This document shows, in pieces, positions 1 to 7,775 of a DNA stretch of 23,813 nucleotides. Each line of letters starts with the position of its first letter. The stretch's first letter is position 1. Location of the stretch: contig JBGSOQ010000345.1 of assembly GCA_041739035.1 (NCBI GenBank), positions 1-23,813 of the forward strand, read 5' to 3'. Below the pieces are notes generated by a model. It was not told the origin of the DNA, did no database searches, and was given only the letters and a program-made list of their open reading frames with translations. Origin of the DNA: XYD12-FULL-36-8 sp041739035 (GTDB taxonomy: Bacteria; Bacteroidota; Ignavibacteria; Ignavibacteriales; Ignavibacteriaceae). The position numbers and the translations under genes are program-made.

Positions 1-962
1 GGAATTAAAGCAATATTAAATTCGTGTGTTAACGAAGAAAAGAAATAAACCAATTGTTTTTTTGCAGCTTCCATTGACGAGAAAAGCCAAACCTGATACT
101 GTTTTCCGGAAATGTGTCTGAGAATTCTCTCCAAATCAATAGGATTTCCCCAATTCAAAATAGGCTGCTGGGCGGCGCGAATTGGCAAATAGAGATAAAT
201 GAAAATAAGAACAGGTAGAAAAATGGCAATCATCAATAACAATTTATTTATGCTGATTTTATTAAATCCGAATTTTGAAAAGAAAAGGTATGCGATCGCT
301 GGAAGAATTAGAAGTGTTGTCATATGATTGCTGAAACCGAGAGCAAGAACGACTGCAAGCATGAACCAATAGTTCTGCCTAATATTTTTTTGTTCTTCAT
401 TCTGCAGATATGCTTTTAGTAAAACAAAAATAATTGAACATATAAGAAGTAAATGAAGTGAATAAACCTCGACAGATGTGCTTTGAAACCAGAAAGTTTT
501 ACTGAATGCGAGAATCAATCCGCCAAAAACTGAAGCGAAAAGCTTAACTATCTCAGGAATATCTTTCTGATCTGTTTTTCTAACAACTGCAGTATCATTT
601 TCTTTTCGGCCTTTCTTTTTTGGTTTCTTAACTTCTGTGGACTTCTTAAGATTAAATTTCTCAAGATTATCAAGAACGAATCTTACCGTTTGCACAAAGA
701 GTCCAACCGCTGCTGCACAATAAATTGCAGCGAGTAAATTCATTTGATAAATCTTTGTGATTGGAAGCGGCATGAGTGAGAACAAATAACCTAAAATTGT
801 GTAAAGCGGATAGCCGGTTGGATGCGCAATTCCCAAAGTGATTTGAACTGCTGCAAGCTCGCCGGAATCTATCTGCACAACTGATGGAGCTAAAGTTATC
901 AGATAAATAATGAACACAATAAAACTTACAAGAACAGAAAAATATTTTATCAGCGTTTTCAA
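1..962 (-). CDS. DUF2723 (GT117/TMEM260-like) membrane glycosyltransferase, 3' end cut by the window
   Basis: The minus-strand frame is open from a TTG at 962 to the left edge (320 codons plus 2 bases), so the C-terminus is missing. The protein is very hydrophobic, with membrane segments near residues 8-25, 52-90, 143-155, 170-182, 200-227 and 240-260. It shows the N-terminal DUF2723 signature: APSVVQIDSGELAAVQ (25-40; D32 and E35 of the DxGE motif) followed by AHPTGYPLY (46-54). A lysine-rich loop lies at about 102-133. The family has a GT-C-like multispanning fold, and its human relative TMEM260 is an O-mannosyltransferase; the bacterial substrate is unknown. I chose TTG because the signature begins 25 residues later, a TAA lies in frame upstream with no ATG or GTG in between, and the next ATG (near 772) would delete the signature. 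TTG overlaps the glnE stop (TTGA), suggesting translational coupling. Confidence 0.85.
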   Translation of the reverse strand, partial: MKTLIKYFSVLVSFIVFIIYLITLAPSVVQIDSGELAAVQITLGIAHPTGYPLYTILGYLFSLMPLPITKIYQMNLLAAIYCAAAVGLFVQTVRFVLDNLEKFNLKKSTEVKKPKKKGRKENDTAVVRKTDQKDIPEIVKLFASVFGGLILAFSKTFWFQSTSVEVYSLHLLLICSIIFVLLKAYLQNEEQKNIRQNYWFMLAVVLALGFSNHMTTLLILPAIAYLFFSKFGFNKISINKLLLMIAIFLPVLIFIYLYLPIRAAQQPILNWGNPIDLERILRHISGKQYQVWLFSSMEAAKKQLVYFFSSLTHEFNIALI

Positions 963-3769
963 TTTATCGTTAGATATTTTTGGAAAAGCAATTTATTTGA
1001 TTTCATTACTTCATTCAAGTTTTGCTGAAATGCCTCGACAGTTTTAAAATTCATTTGCTGTGCAAGCATCGCTAATTTTTTCTTATCACTCGGCATAATT
1101 GAAGTTGTGGCATTGAAAATAACTTGGTTAAGAAGAACTAATCGTTTAAGAAATGAGTAATTGTTTAAAAGTAAGTCTGAATCATTTTGACTGATATGTT
1201 TCACAGAAAGTTTTAAAATTATTCTTGTGCCTTTGCCGACAGCCTTAACAAAATTCTCAGATGAAAGTAAAGCTAGAAATTGAACAACAAATTCAATATC
1301 AATCAAACCGCCGGCACTTTTTTTGAGATTGAGCATACTCATTTTTCCGCCTAAATTTGCTGGGTAGAGATTTCTTCTCATTTCTTTAATTTCTTTTGCA
1401 ATCGTAATCTTCTTTTCCTTTTCTAATCTGGATTTAAGTGATTCTAAAAAAGCATTAGAAAGATTTGTACTTTCGCATATCAAGGAAATTTTAGTGAATG
1501 CTTGAAGTTCCCAAATTCTTAATCTTTTTTGGATATATGTATCATAACTTTTTATATCCCAAACAAGAATGCTGCTTTTGCCTTCAGGGCGCAGTCTGCA
1601 ATCAACTTCAATTGGAGCCAAAGTGTTTCTGATTCGTAAAAGAATGTTTTGAAATACCTTTTCAGCATTGGGAATTGATTTCAAATTGTTGACAACCAAA
1701 ATCAAATCAATGTCCGAATTAAATGTTATTTCACTTGAACCAAAGCTCCCCAATCCGGCAGCAAAATAATCCAGCAAAGGATATTTCTTTTTAAGAATAT
1801 CGTTGATTACCCTGCTGATTTCCTGCTGATAAAATTCAGAAAGAGTTTTCGACAATTGTTCGTGGTCTATCATTCCTAGAATAAATTGAACAGAAAGTGT
1901 GAAAATTAGTCTTTTTAAGGAAAATTGTTGAATGGATTTAGTGTCTACAATTTCGAATACACGGCGATTCAAAAAAAGTTCTTTCAACTCACTGTCTTCA
2001 GCAAATAAATCGATAGATATTTGTGAATATTCACAAATTGTAAGCAAGGATTTTAAAAACTTCTCATCAGTAAATTCCTTATACCAAATATAGGGTACGT
2101 TTGAATGTTTTAGGATTCTAACAAAATTTTGAAGTGCAACGTCAGGGTTTATGGCATCTTTTAAGTAAGATATAATTTCAGGTTCAAGAATGTGAAATAT
2201 CGAAATAGTTCTTTCGTCAAATTCTTTTTGACCCAATAAACCTTTTCCTTCGCGAAGAAAAATAAAATCTTGCAGAGCTTTTTTCTTATTTTCAAATTTG
2301 ATTTCAGATATATCACCTTTTACTTTGACTGAAACTTCCTTTCCCATTATTGAATGATATATCTTGGCAACGGCATGACGATTTTCTCTCAGTGCTTCTT
2401 TAAAGTGTTTTACCTCATCAAAGCCGAGATAAGTGCTGATTTTATTAAGCATTTCACTATCGGACGGAATTGTGTGAGTTTGTTTGTCATTCATTAACTG
2501 AAGATAATGTTCAATCTTTCTGTAAAGCTGATAAGCATTTTTGAATACTTCGGCTTCCTCATCGGTTAAGAGATTTTTTTCATAAAGAATGGAAATACTT
2601 TTTAATGTATTTCCAGTTCGCAAATCTTTCATTTTACCGCCATTTAACAATTGCAGAGCTTGAACAGAAAACTCAATATCGCGAATTCCTCCGGGCAGCA
2701 GCTTGATGTTTTCTTCATCTCCTAAATTTCGTTCAATATTCTTCTTGAGTTTTTTTATCTGCTCGGTTGGTGATGTAGAAAAGCTCGAAGGGAAAATAAA
2801 TGGTGAAAGATAATTAATGAATTTATTGAAGAGATCTTTATTTCCGCCCACGAATCCCGCTTTAATTAGCATTTGTCTTTCCCAGTCTTCACCTCGACTT
2901 TCATAGTAGCTTAAGTATTCGTTTATGCTTCGGCACAAAGGTGAATTTCTGCCATCGGGCCGGAGCCGGAAATCAACCCTAAAAATGAACCCTGAAGAAG
3001 TTATCGAAGAAGCTGATTCTATAAAAAAATAAATTGCTTCGGTTAAAAGTTCAGAATAATTTTTATTTTTAATCGTTTGTTCTTCATCATAAAAAATTAT
3101 CAGATCGATATCCGAACTATAATTCAATTCATTACCGCCAAGCTTACCAAGTCCGATCATGCAATATGAACTGCTAATATTTTTTAACTGATGTTTTAAT
3201 TTTACTTCTTCCAAACAGAGGTCAAGTAATCTTGCCGTAATTACTTTAGCTAAAATTGAGAGTTCATCAGTAATTTCCTCTAACGAGGCTAATCCGAGAA
3301 TATCTTTTAGCCCAATTCTTAGAATTTCTTTACGCTTCACGGTGCGGAAAAAATTTACTTTTGATGTGAATGTTTTGTAGTAATTAAGCGCAGAATTAAC
3401 GTTTTTTTCGAAATCCTCAAGGTTTAATTTCGGCTCTAAATTTGAAGGATTTACAATCCAATAGTAATATTCCGGGTTGCGCACAAGGATATCAGTTAAA
3501 TAATTGCTGTTTGCTGAAATCGCAATAATTATCTCAACGTAATGAGGATACTTTATACAGTCGTTTAGAAAAGAATATTTATCGAACATTCCAGAAATTA
3601 TCCGAAGAAGATTTGATTCAGATGAATGTGTGAAATAATGTTTGGAAATTTCAGATTGAATGAGTTCAACAAATTTATTAAACGTTTCTGAAGGCAGATA
3701 ACCGGCAGAAATTTCAACTAACTTTGATAGAAATTGTTCTGATAGTTGATATGTTTTTTTTGACTTCAC
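959..3769 (-). CDS. glnE: Bifunctional glutamine synthetase adenylyltransferase/deadenylase
   Basis: A 936-residue protein with the duplicated GlnE architecture, close to the usual family length. The N-terminal nucleotidyltransferase half has GLGKLGGNEL (206-215), SDIDL (219-223, metal-binding D220 and D222), RVDFRLRPDG (264-273) and PGGIRDIEF (359-367). The C-terminal half repeats these as GLGSFGSSE (672-680), SDIDL (685-689, D686 and D688), RLRPEG (725-730) and GGLIDIEF (820-827). In the known family, one half adenylylates glutamine synthetase under nitrogen excess and the other removes AMP, with PII-type control; it is cytoplasmic. No glnA or glnB is in the window. The start is GTG at 3769: no ATG, GTG or TTG lies between it and an upstream in-frame TGA, and a nearby ATG is out of frame and stops at once. 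It is divergent from the 3946 lipoprotein gene. A TAAATTTG sequence (minus strand, 3822-3815) could be a -7 element, but no well-spaced TTG accompanies it. Confidence 0.95.
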   Translation of the reverse strand: MKSKKTYQLSEQFLSKLVEISAGYLPSETFNKFVELIQSEISKHYFTHSSESNLLRIISGMFDKYSFLNDCIKYPHYVEIIIAISANSNYLTDILVRNPEYYYWIVNPSNLEPKLNLEDFEKNVNSALNYYKTFTSKVNFFRTVKRKEILRIGLKDILGLASLEEITDELSILAKVITARLLDLCLEEVKLKHQLKNISSSYCMIGLGKLGGNELNYSSDIDLIIFYDEEQTIKNKNYSELLTEAIYFFIESASSITSSGFIFRVDFRLRPDGRNSPLCRSINEYLSYYESRGEDWERQMLIKAGFVGGNKDLFNKFINYLSPFIFPSSFSTSPTEQIKKLKKNIERNLGDEENIKLLPGGIRDIEFSVQALQLLNGGKMKDLRTGNTLKSISILYEKNLLTDEEAEVFKNAYQLYRKIEHYLQLMNDKQTHTIPSDSEMLNKISTYLGFDEVKHFKEALRENRHAVAKIYHSIMGKEVSVKVKGDISEIKFENKKKALQDFIFLREGKGLLGQKEFDERTISIFHILEPEIISYLKDAINPDVALQNFVRILKHSNVPYIWYKEFTDEKFLKSLLTICEYSQISIDLFAEDSELKELFLNRRVFEIVDTKSIQQFSLKRLIFTLSVQFILGMIDHEQLSKTLSEFYQQEISRVINDILKKKYPLLDYFAAGLGSFGSSEITFNSDIDLILVVNNLKSIPNAEKVFQNILLRIRNTLAPIEVDCRLRPEGKSSILVWDIKSYDTYIQKRLRIWELQAFTKISLICESTNLSNAFLESLKSRLEKEKKITIAKEIKEMRRNLYPANLGGKMSMLNLKKSAGGLIDIEFVVQFLALLSSENFVKAVGKGTRIILKLSVKHISQNDSDLLLNNYSFLKRLVLLNQVIFNATTSIMPSDKKKLAMLAQQMNFKTVEAFQQNLNEVMKSNKLLFQKYLTIN

Positions 3770-3890
3770 AGCAAGTTCATTGTAAGTGTTAAGGCAAACG
3801 TTAATTCAGTTGAACAAATTTAGACATTAAGTACACAAAAATTAATTATGCGATTTGGGATAAATCAATAATAATACCAAATAAAAATCC

Positions 3891-3920
3891 TTGCCGGTAA
3901 ATTTATAACAGTTAACTTTG
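3891..3920 (+). promoter_or_regulatory. Candidate Bacteroidetes-type promoter (TTG-N19-TAACTTTG)
   Basis: TTG at 3891-3893 is followed, after 19 bases, by TAACTTTG at 3913-3920. This fits the -33 TTG / -7 TAnnTTTG consensus known for Bacteroidetes housekeeping sigma factors. It lies 25 bases before the ATG of the lipoprotein gene, leaving a very short leader with no Shine-Dalgarno. It is the only full match I found in the intergenic regions, so it is a sequence-based prediction only. Confidence 0.45.
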
Positions 3921-3945
3921 CACTCAAAAACAAAGCAAAATTACA

Positions 3946-4383
3946 ATGAATAATTCAATAAAAATATTTTTTTTAATAAGCTCATTAACACTATTATCAT
4001 CATGCTGTTCAAATTTAAGCAAAGATAAATCCGAATCATTAACTTCAGAAAGCATGCTTAAAAATCCAGCAAGCGTTGCCATAAATAAATCAATTGTTCA
4101 TGCAACAATCAAAGAAATATTATTTGATGGGAAAGAAAATTTTAAGATAAAAGCTCTCATAACAAATGTTGAAGAAGATCCTGCTTACTCTAATATGGCT
4201 GTTGTAGATGAGATATATGATCTTATCCCGAACTTTCAGTTAGATGATGATAAGAAGATAATTGCTGATTCTGAAAGAAATGAAAAAATGAAGCTCTTGT
4301 CTAAACAAAAACCTGGCACTGAATTTAAAGCGGTAATCTTTTTTGAAAACCCGAGAGGTTGGTTTGTTCAAGAAGTTCTATAA
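3946..4383 (+). CDS. Small predicted lipoprotein of unknown function
   Basis: A 145-residue protein with a classic lipoprotein signal: a short positive N-terminus, a hydrophobic stretch (5-17) and the lipobox LSSC ending at C20 (a second cysteine follows at C21). It is therefore probably acylated and anchored to a membrane facing the periplasm or the outside. The mature part is polar and mixed, with acidic stretches such as EEDPAYSN and QLDDDKK and a C-terminal VIFFENPRGWFVQEVL. I do not recognise a family; the body could be a small beta-barrel or OB-like domain, but this is a guess. The ATG has no Shine-Dalgarno, like several genes here. The stop codon sits in the loop of a 7-bp hairpin. The next gene starts 74 bp downstream on the same strand. 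Confidence 0.7.
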   Translation: MNNSIKIFFLISSLTLLSSCCSNLSKDKSESLTSESMLKNPASVAINKSIVHATIKEILFDGKENFKIKALITNVEEDPAYSNMAVVDEIYDLIPNFQLDDDKKIIADSERNEKMKLLSKQKPGTEFKAVIFFENPRGWFVQEVL

Positions 4384-4394
4384 ACAGAACTTTT
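4373..4394 (+). terminator. Weak hairpin straddling the lipoprotein stop codon
   Basis: AAGTTCT (4373-4379) pairs perfectly with AGAACTT (4386-4392), with a 6-base loop that contains the TAA stop (4381-4383). It ends in only four Ts, so termination is uncertain. It may attenuate readthrough into the 4458 gene or be a 3' stabilising hairpin. Confidence 0.3.
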
Positions 4395-4457
4395 CGCACA
4401 TAATTTTCTAAGAACAAATTGTATAATTATTTATAATAATTTAAAAGGTATGTTTTC

Positions 4458-7043
4458 ATGAACATCAAAATTCTTCGATTGTTGTTCCCGGTGTTTCTAT
4501 TAGGGAGTTTTTTTCTGTTAAGTAATCTGGTTTTTCGAAGTGAAGAATTTACAATGAACGATTATATCCAGTGGAAAATAGAGAAAAAGAAAAATAAGAA
4601 ACCGACTTACGGTATGCCTGATGAAGCAATGAAGTGGTATTATGAGCAGAGGGCTTTTCCGCAAGGGTTCATTCCCGAGGGATGGCGAGATAAGGCATTA
4701 ACGGAAATCGAACAAAAAAATCAATTGAATAAAGGAGCCTTGGCATTAAGCTGGACTCAATTAGGACCCGGTAACATTGGCGGAAGAATCCGCAGCATCG
4801 TAGTTCATCCGACTGACCCAAACACTGTTTATTTAGGATCAGTAAGCGGGGGAGTTTGGAAAACTACAAATGGCGGAAGCAGCTGGTTTCCATTGAAAGA
4901 CAATATGGAAAATCTAGCTGTTTGCAGCATGGTGATGGATCCAACTAATTCAAATATTCTTTACGCTGGAACAGGTGAGGGATTTTTTAATGTTGATGCC
5001 ATACGTGGTGCCGGAATTTTTAAAACTACTGATGCAGGTACTACCTGGAACCGACTAACTTCTACTAATAACTCCAATTTTTATTATGTAAATAAATTAG
5101 TTATAGATCAATCGACAAATTCAATCTATGCAGCCACCAGAAAAGGATTGTTTCGATCAACAGATGGAGGATCAATTTTTTCAGGACTGTTAGTTGGAAA
5201 TGGAGGTGCAGATGTTCATTGTATGGATATTGAAATAGCTTACACGTCTCCCACTACTATTTATGCTACATTCGGTCTTTTTAATGATGCTCAAATTTGG
5301 CGAAGTATCGATGGCGGCAGTTCCTTCTCTGCAAATCTTGGTCAATCTGGGCAGGGTAGAATTGAAGTTGCCGTATCTGCTTCTAATCCGTTGATTGCAA
5401 TTGCATCCTTTTGTGATCTTAATACGAGCGGAGTTACTTTAATGGCACGAACAGTTGATGGCGGGGATAATTGGCTACCAATCGCCACTGTTCCAGGTCC
5501 GTCTTCTTCCGGTCAAGATAATTATGCCGGTAATCAAGCTTGGTATGATAATATAATACATATTGATCCTAATAATACTTCTGTATTCTATTCTGGTGGA
5601 ATAGATTTGTGGAAGTCTACTAACTCAGGATCGAATTGGGTGCCAATGACACAGGCTTATATATGGTTCGATGTTCATGCCGATCATCATGCATTAGTTT
5701 TTGCACCTTCTAACACAAATATTGTTTACTTAGGGACAGATGGAGGCATATATAAATCATCCAACAGAGGTGAAAATTGGACAGCCATTAATAATGGGCT
5801 GTTTATAACTCAATTTTATTATGGTGCGGTATCCTCATCCGGCACAACTTACTACGGAGGTACACAAGATAATGGAACTCTCAAATCAACCGGTTCAAGT
5901 AATTGGAACGAAATAATAGGCGGCGATGGGGGGGCGACAGAAGTTGATTTTAGTAATCCGAATATTGTCTATGGTGAATATGTTAATTTTGCTTTTTATA
6001 AGTCAACTAATGGCGGAAGTACATTCGTAAAATCAATGAATGGAATTCCTGCTGGAACAGGGCAATTTGATGGAACTACTGATCGTACTTTATTTATCTC
6101 ACCATTTTCTATTGATCCAAATAATTCAAGTACATTAGTTGCTGGAACTTACCGTGTTTGGAGAACTACAAATAGTGCCGGCAATTGGAGCGTCATCAGC
6201 GGGGATTTAACAGGTGACGGTACAGGTTCACAAGGTGCAAAAATTTCTACAGTTATTGTTGCAAAAGGAAATTCAAATGTTATCTATGCCGGATGCAATA
6301 ATGGTCAAGTCCAGGTGACTGCGGATGGTGGAAACAATTGGAATTTGCGGACAACAGGATTACCAAATGCATATTGTACCCGCATTGCAACCGATCCAAA
6401 TAATCCTGCAGTTGCGTATGCTGCATTTTCCGGGTTTACCGCTAATGCAAAAGTATATAAAACAACTAATTATGGTGTGAGCTGGACTAACATTTCAAGT
6501 AATCTTCCTAACATACCTGTTAACTGCATTGTCGTCAATCCTTCTGATGTTAACAATATTTTTATTGGAACTGACCTCGGAGTTTTTTCAACAGCGAACA
6601 GCGGAGGAACCTGGGTTCAGGATAATTCCGGTTTAGCAAACGTTTCTGTTAGCGATTTGGATTATCGTTCCTCCGACAACAAGTTATTTGCTGCAACACA
6701 TGGAAGAGGAATGTTTTCAACGACATTGGTTACATCTGTCAGGGAAATTGCAATTACTACACCTGATAAGTTTGAGGTTACTCAGAACTATCCTAATCCT
6801 TTCAATCCCTCGACTAAGTTTAGGTATACTTTGCCGGAAGGAAGAAATGTTAAAGTTGTTGTTTATGATTTGAACGGAAGACGCGTTGCTGAATTGGTGA
6901 ACAATTATCAGAATGCAGGTTCGTATGAAGTAACATGGAATGGAAAAAATGATTCTGGAATTCAAGTTGCAAGCGGAACTTATATATACTCAATTCAAGC
7001 TGGTAATTTTACTCAGACGAAAAAGATGGTGTTGCTGAAATAA
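4458..7043 (+). CDS. Secreted Asp-box (BNR/VPS10-like) beta-propeller protein with T9SS sorting domain
   Basis: An 861-residue exported protein. The N-terminus has a hydrophobic signal/anchor (about 5-25) without an obvious cleavage site. After GPGNIGGRIRSI come twelve Asp-box-like motifs of the S/T-x-D/N-x-G-x-x-W/F type, for example TTNGGSSW, TTDAGTTW, TVDGGDNW, SSNRGENW, TADGGNNW and TTNYGVSW. These mark the blades of one or two sortilin/sialidase-fold propellers. No sialidase catalytic arginine triad is evident, so a binding or structural role is more likely than hydrolysis. The C-terminus (about 767-861) is a type A T9SS domain, with YPNPFNP at 778-784, a VYDLNG strand and terminal KKMVLLK; in the known family this directs export by T9SS and is usually cleaved at the cell surface. 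A weak AAAAGG (4443-4448) precedes the ATG. The gene ends at a strong terminator. Confidence 0.9.
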   Translation: MNIKILRLLFPVFLLGSFFLLSNLVFRSEEFTMNDYIQWKIEKKKNKKPTYGMPDEAMKWYYEQRAFPQGFIPEGWRDKALTEIEQKNQLNKGALALSWTQLGPGNIGGRIRSIVVHPTDPNTVYLGSVSGGVWKTTNGGSSWFPLKDNMENLAVCSMVMDPTNSNILYAGTGEGFFNVDAIRGAGIFKTTDAGTTWNRLTSTNNSNFYYVNKLVIDQSTNSIYAATRKGLFRSTDGGSIFSGLLVGNGGADVHCMDIEIAYTSPTTIYATFGLFNDAQIWRSIDGGSSFSANLGQSGQGRIEVAVSASNPLIAIASFCDLNTSGVTLMARTVDGGDNWLPIATVPGPSSSGQDNYAGNQAWYDNIIHIDPNNTSVFYSGGIDLWKSTNSGSNWVPMTQAYIWFDVHADHHALVFAPSNTNIVYLGTDGGIYKSSNRGENWTAINNGLFITQFYYGAVSSSGTTYYGGTQDNGTLKSTGSSNWNEIIGGDGGATEVDFSNPNIVYGEYVNFAFYKSTNGGSTFVKSMNGIPAGTGQFDGTTDRTLFISPFSIDPNNSSTLVAGTYRVWRTTNSAGNWSVISGDLTGDGTGSQGAKISTVIVAKGNSNVIYAGCNNGQVQVTADGGNNWNLRTTGLPNAYCTRIATDPNNPAVAYAAFSGFTANAKVYKTTNYGVSWTNISSNLPNIPVNCIVVNPSDVNNIFIGTDLGVFSTANSGGTWVQDNSGLANVSVSDLDYRSSDNKLFAATHGRGMFSTTLVTSVREIAITTPDKFEVTQNYPNPFNPSTKFRYTLPEGRNVKVVVYDLNGRRVAELVNNYQNAGSYEVTWNGKNDSGIQVASGTYIYSIQAGNFTQTKKMVLLK

Positions 7044-7073
7044 TTAAAAATTCAATAATTATAATTCAAAATT

Positions 7074-7099
7074 AAAAGCGGTCTTCTGACCGCTTTTTT
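7074..7099 (+). terminator. Rho-independent terminator of the Asp-box propeller gene
   Basis: A perfect 10-bp stem, AAAAGCGGTC (7074-7083) and GACCGCTTTT (7088-7097), encloses the tetraloop TTCT and ends in a run of six Ts (7094-7099). It starts 30 bp after the stop codon. The same GCGGTC...GACCGC stem recurs at 20490. Confidence 0.9.
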
Positions 7100-7775
7100 A
7101 TGAATTGATGTATAAAGTGCTGATTTCTGAGTCCAGATTAATGAAAGTAGATAAAGGCGGCGTTGTTTCAGAGGCTAAAAAATTTGCGGGCGTTTCCACA
7201 AGCTTTGCAAAACCTACCCAGATTTATCGTGAAGGGCTGTAATTATCACAATGGAGCCCAAAATCTATCAAAAATATTATGTGTTTCTATTAAACTGTAT
7301 TCAGAAAGAATTTTTACCATATTAATGGTGATTTAGAACACACTCAATAACAGAAATTAAGATATATATTACCCTCGTTTATCAATCGGTTAATTTACTA
7401 TTGAAACGAAGCACAAACATTTTTGCTAATGGTTTCAGTAATGAGCTGAGTGTATTACTGTGCAGATGGAGTAAAAGAAAAAGCAATTGATTCCAAAATG
7501 GAAATCGTTTTTTTAATTTCATTGCAATTGATTTTAACTCTCATTTCATTGTAAAAAGATAAGATACTGTAAGAAATTAAAATATTATAATAAAAACTTT
7601 CATCGTTAAAGTTGAAGAAGACCGTTCTTTCGAATACACGCCTTAAAAGGCAATAGTTACAGCCTCACTCATAATTTTCAGCTTGATGAAGATAAATAGC
7701 AATTTCTGATTCTGAAAAACAAAAAATAATAATATACCTTCCAAAACAATATATTTTTAGTGAATAATTTATTTA
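7100..7775. other. Gene-poor stretch upstream of the first kinase
   Basis: About 680 bases with no convincing gene. It holds one short plus-strand ORF, 7108-7242 (44 codons, ATG start, no Shine-Dalgarno), whose product contains KKFAGVSTSFAKPTQIYREG. It looks protein-like but matches nothing I recognise and could be a relic. A 10-base direct repeat (GCAATTGATT at 7483 and 7524) and a small GCCTT/AAGGC hairpin near 7643 are minor. No tRNA fold, T9SS relic or promoter matching the TAnnTTTG pattern was seen. The long upstream region may hold kinase regulatory signals that I cannot identify. Confidence 0.5.

Noticed and set aside
6717..6965. An 82-codon minus-strand frame
   Set aside because: It lies antisense to the conserved T9SS sorting domain of the 861-residue protein; no start signal or recognisable motif.
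4458..7043. Sialidase activity for the Asp-box protein
   Set aside because: Asp boxes are a structural motif of many propellers. The arginine triad and catalytic residues of sialidases are not evident.
7628..7655. TTCGAAT near 7629 as a tRNA T-loop
   Set aside because: No acceptor, D or anticodon stems could be built around it.
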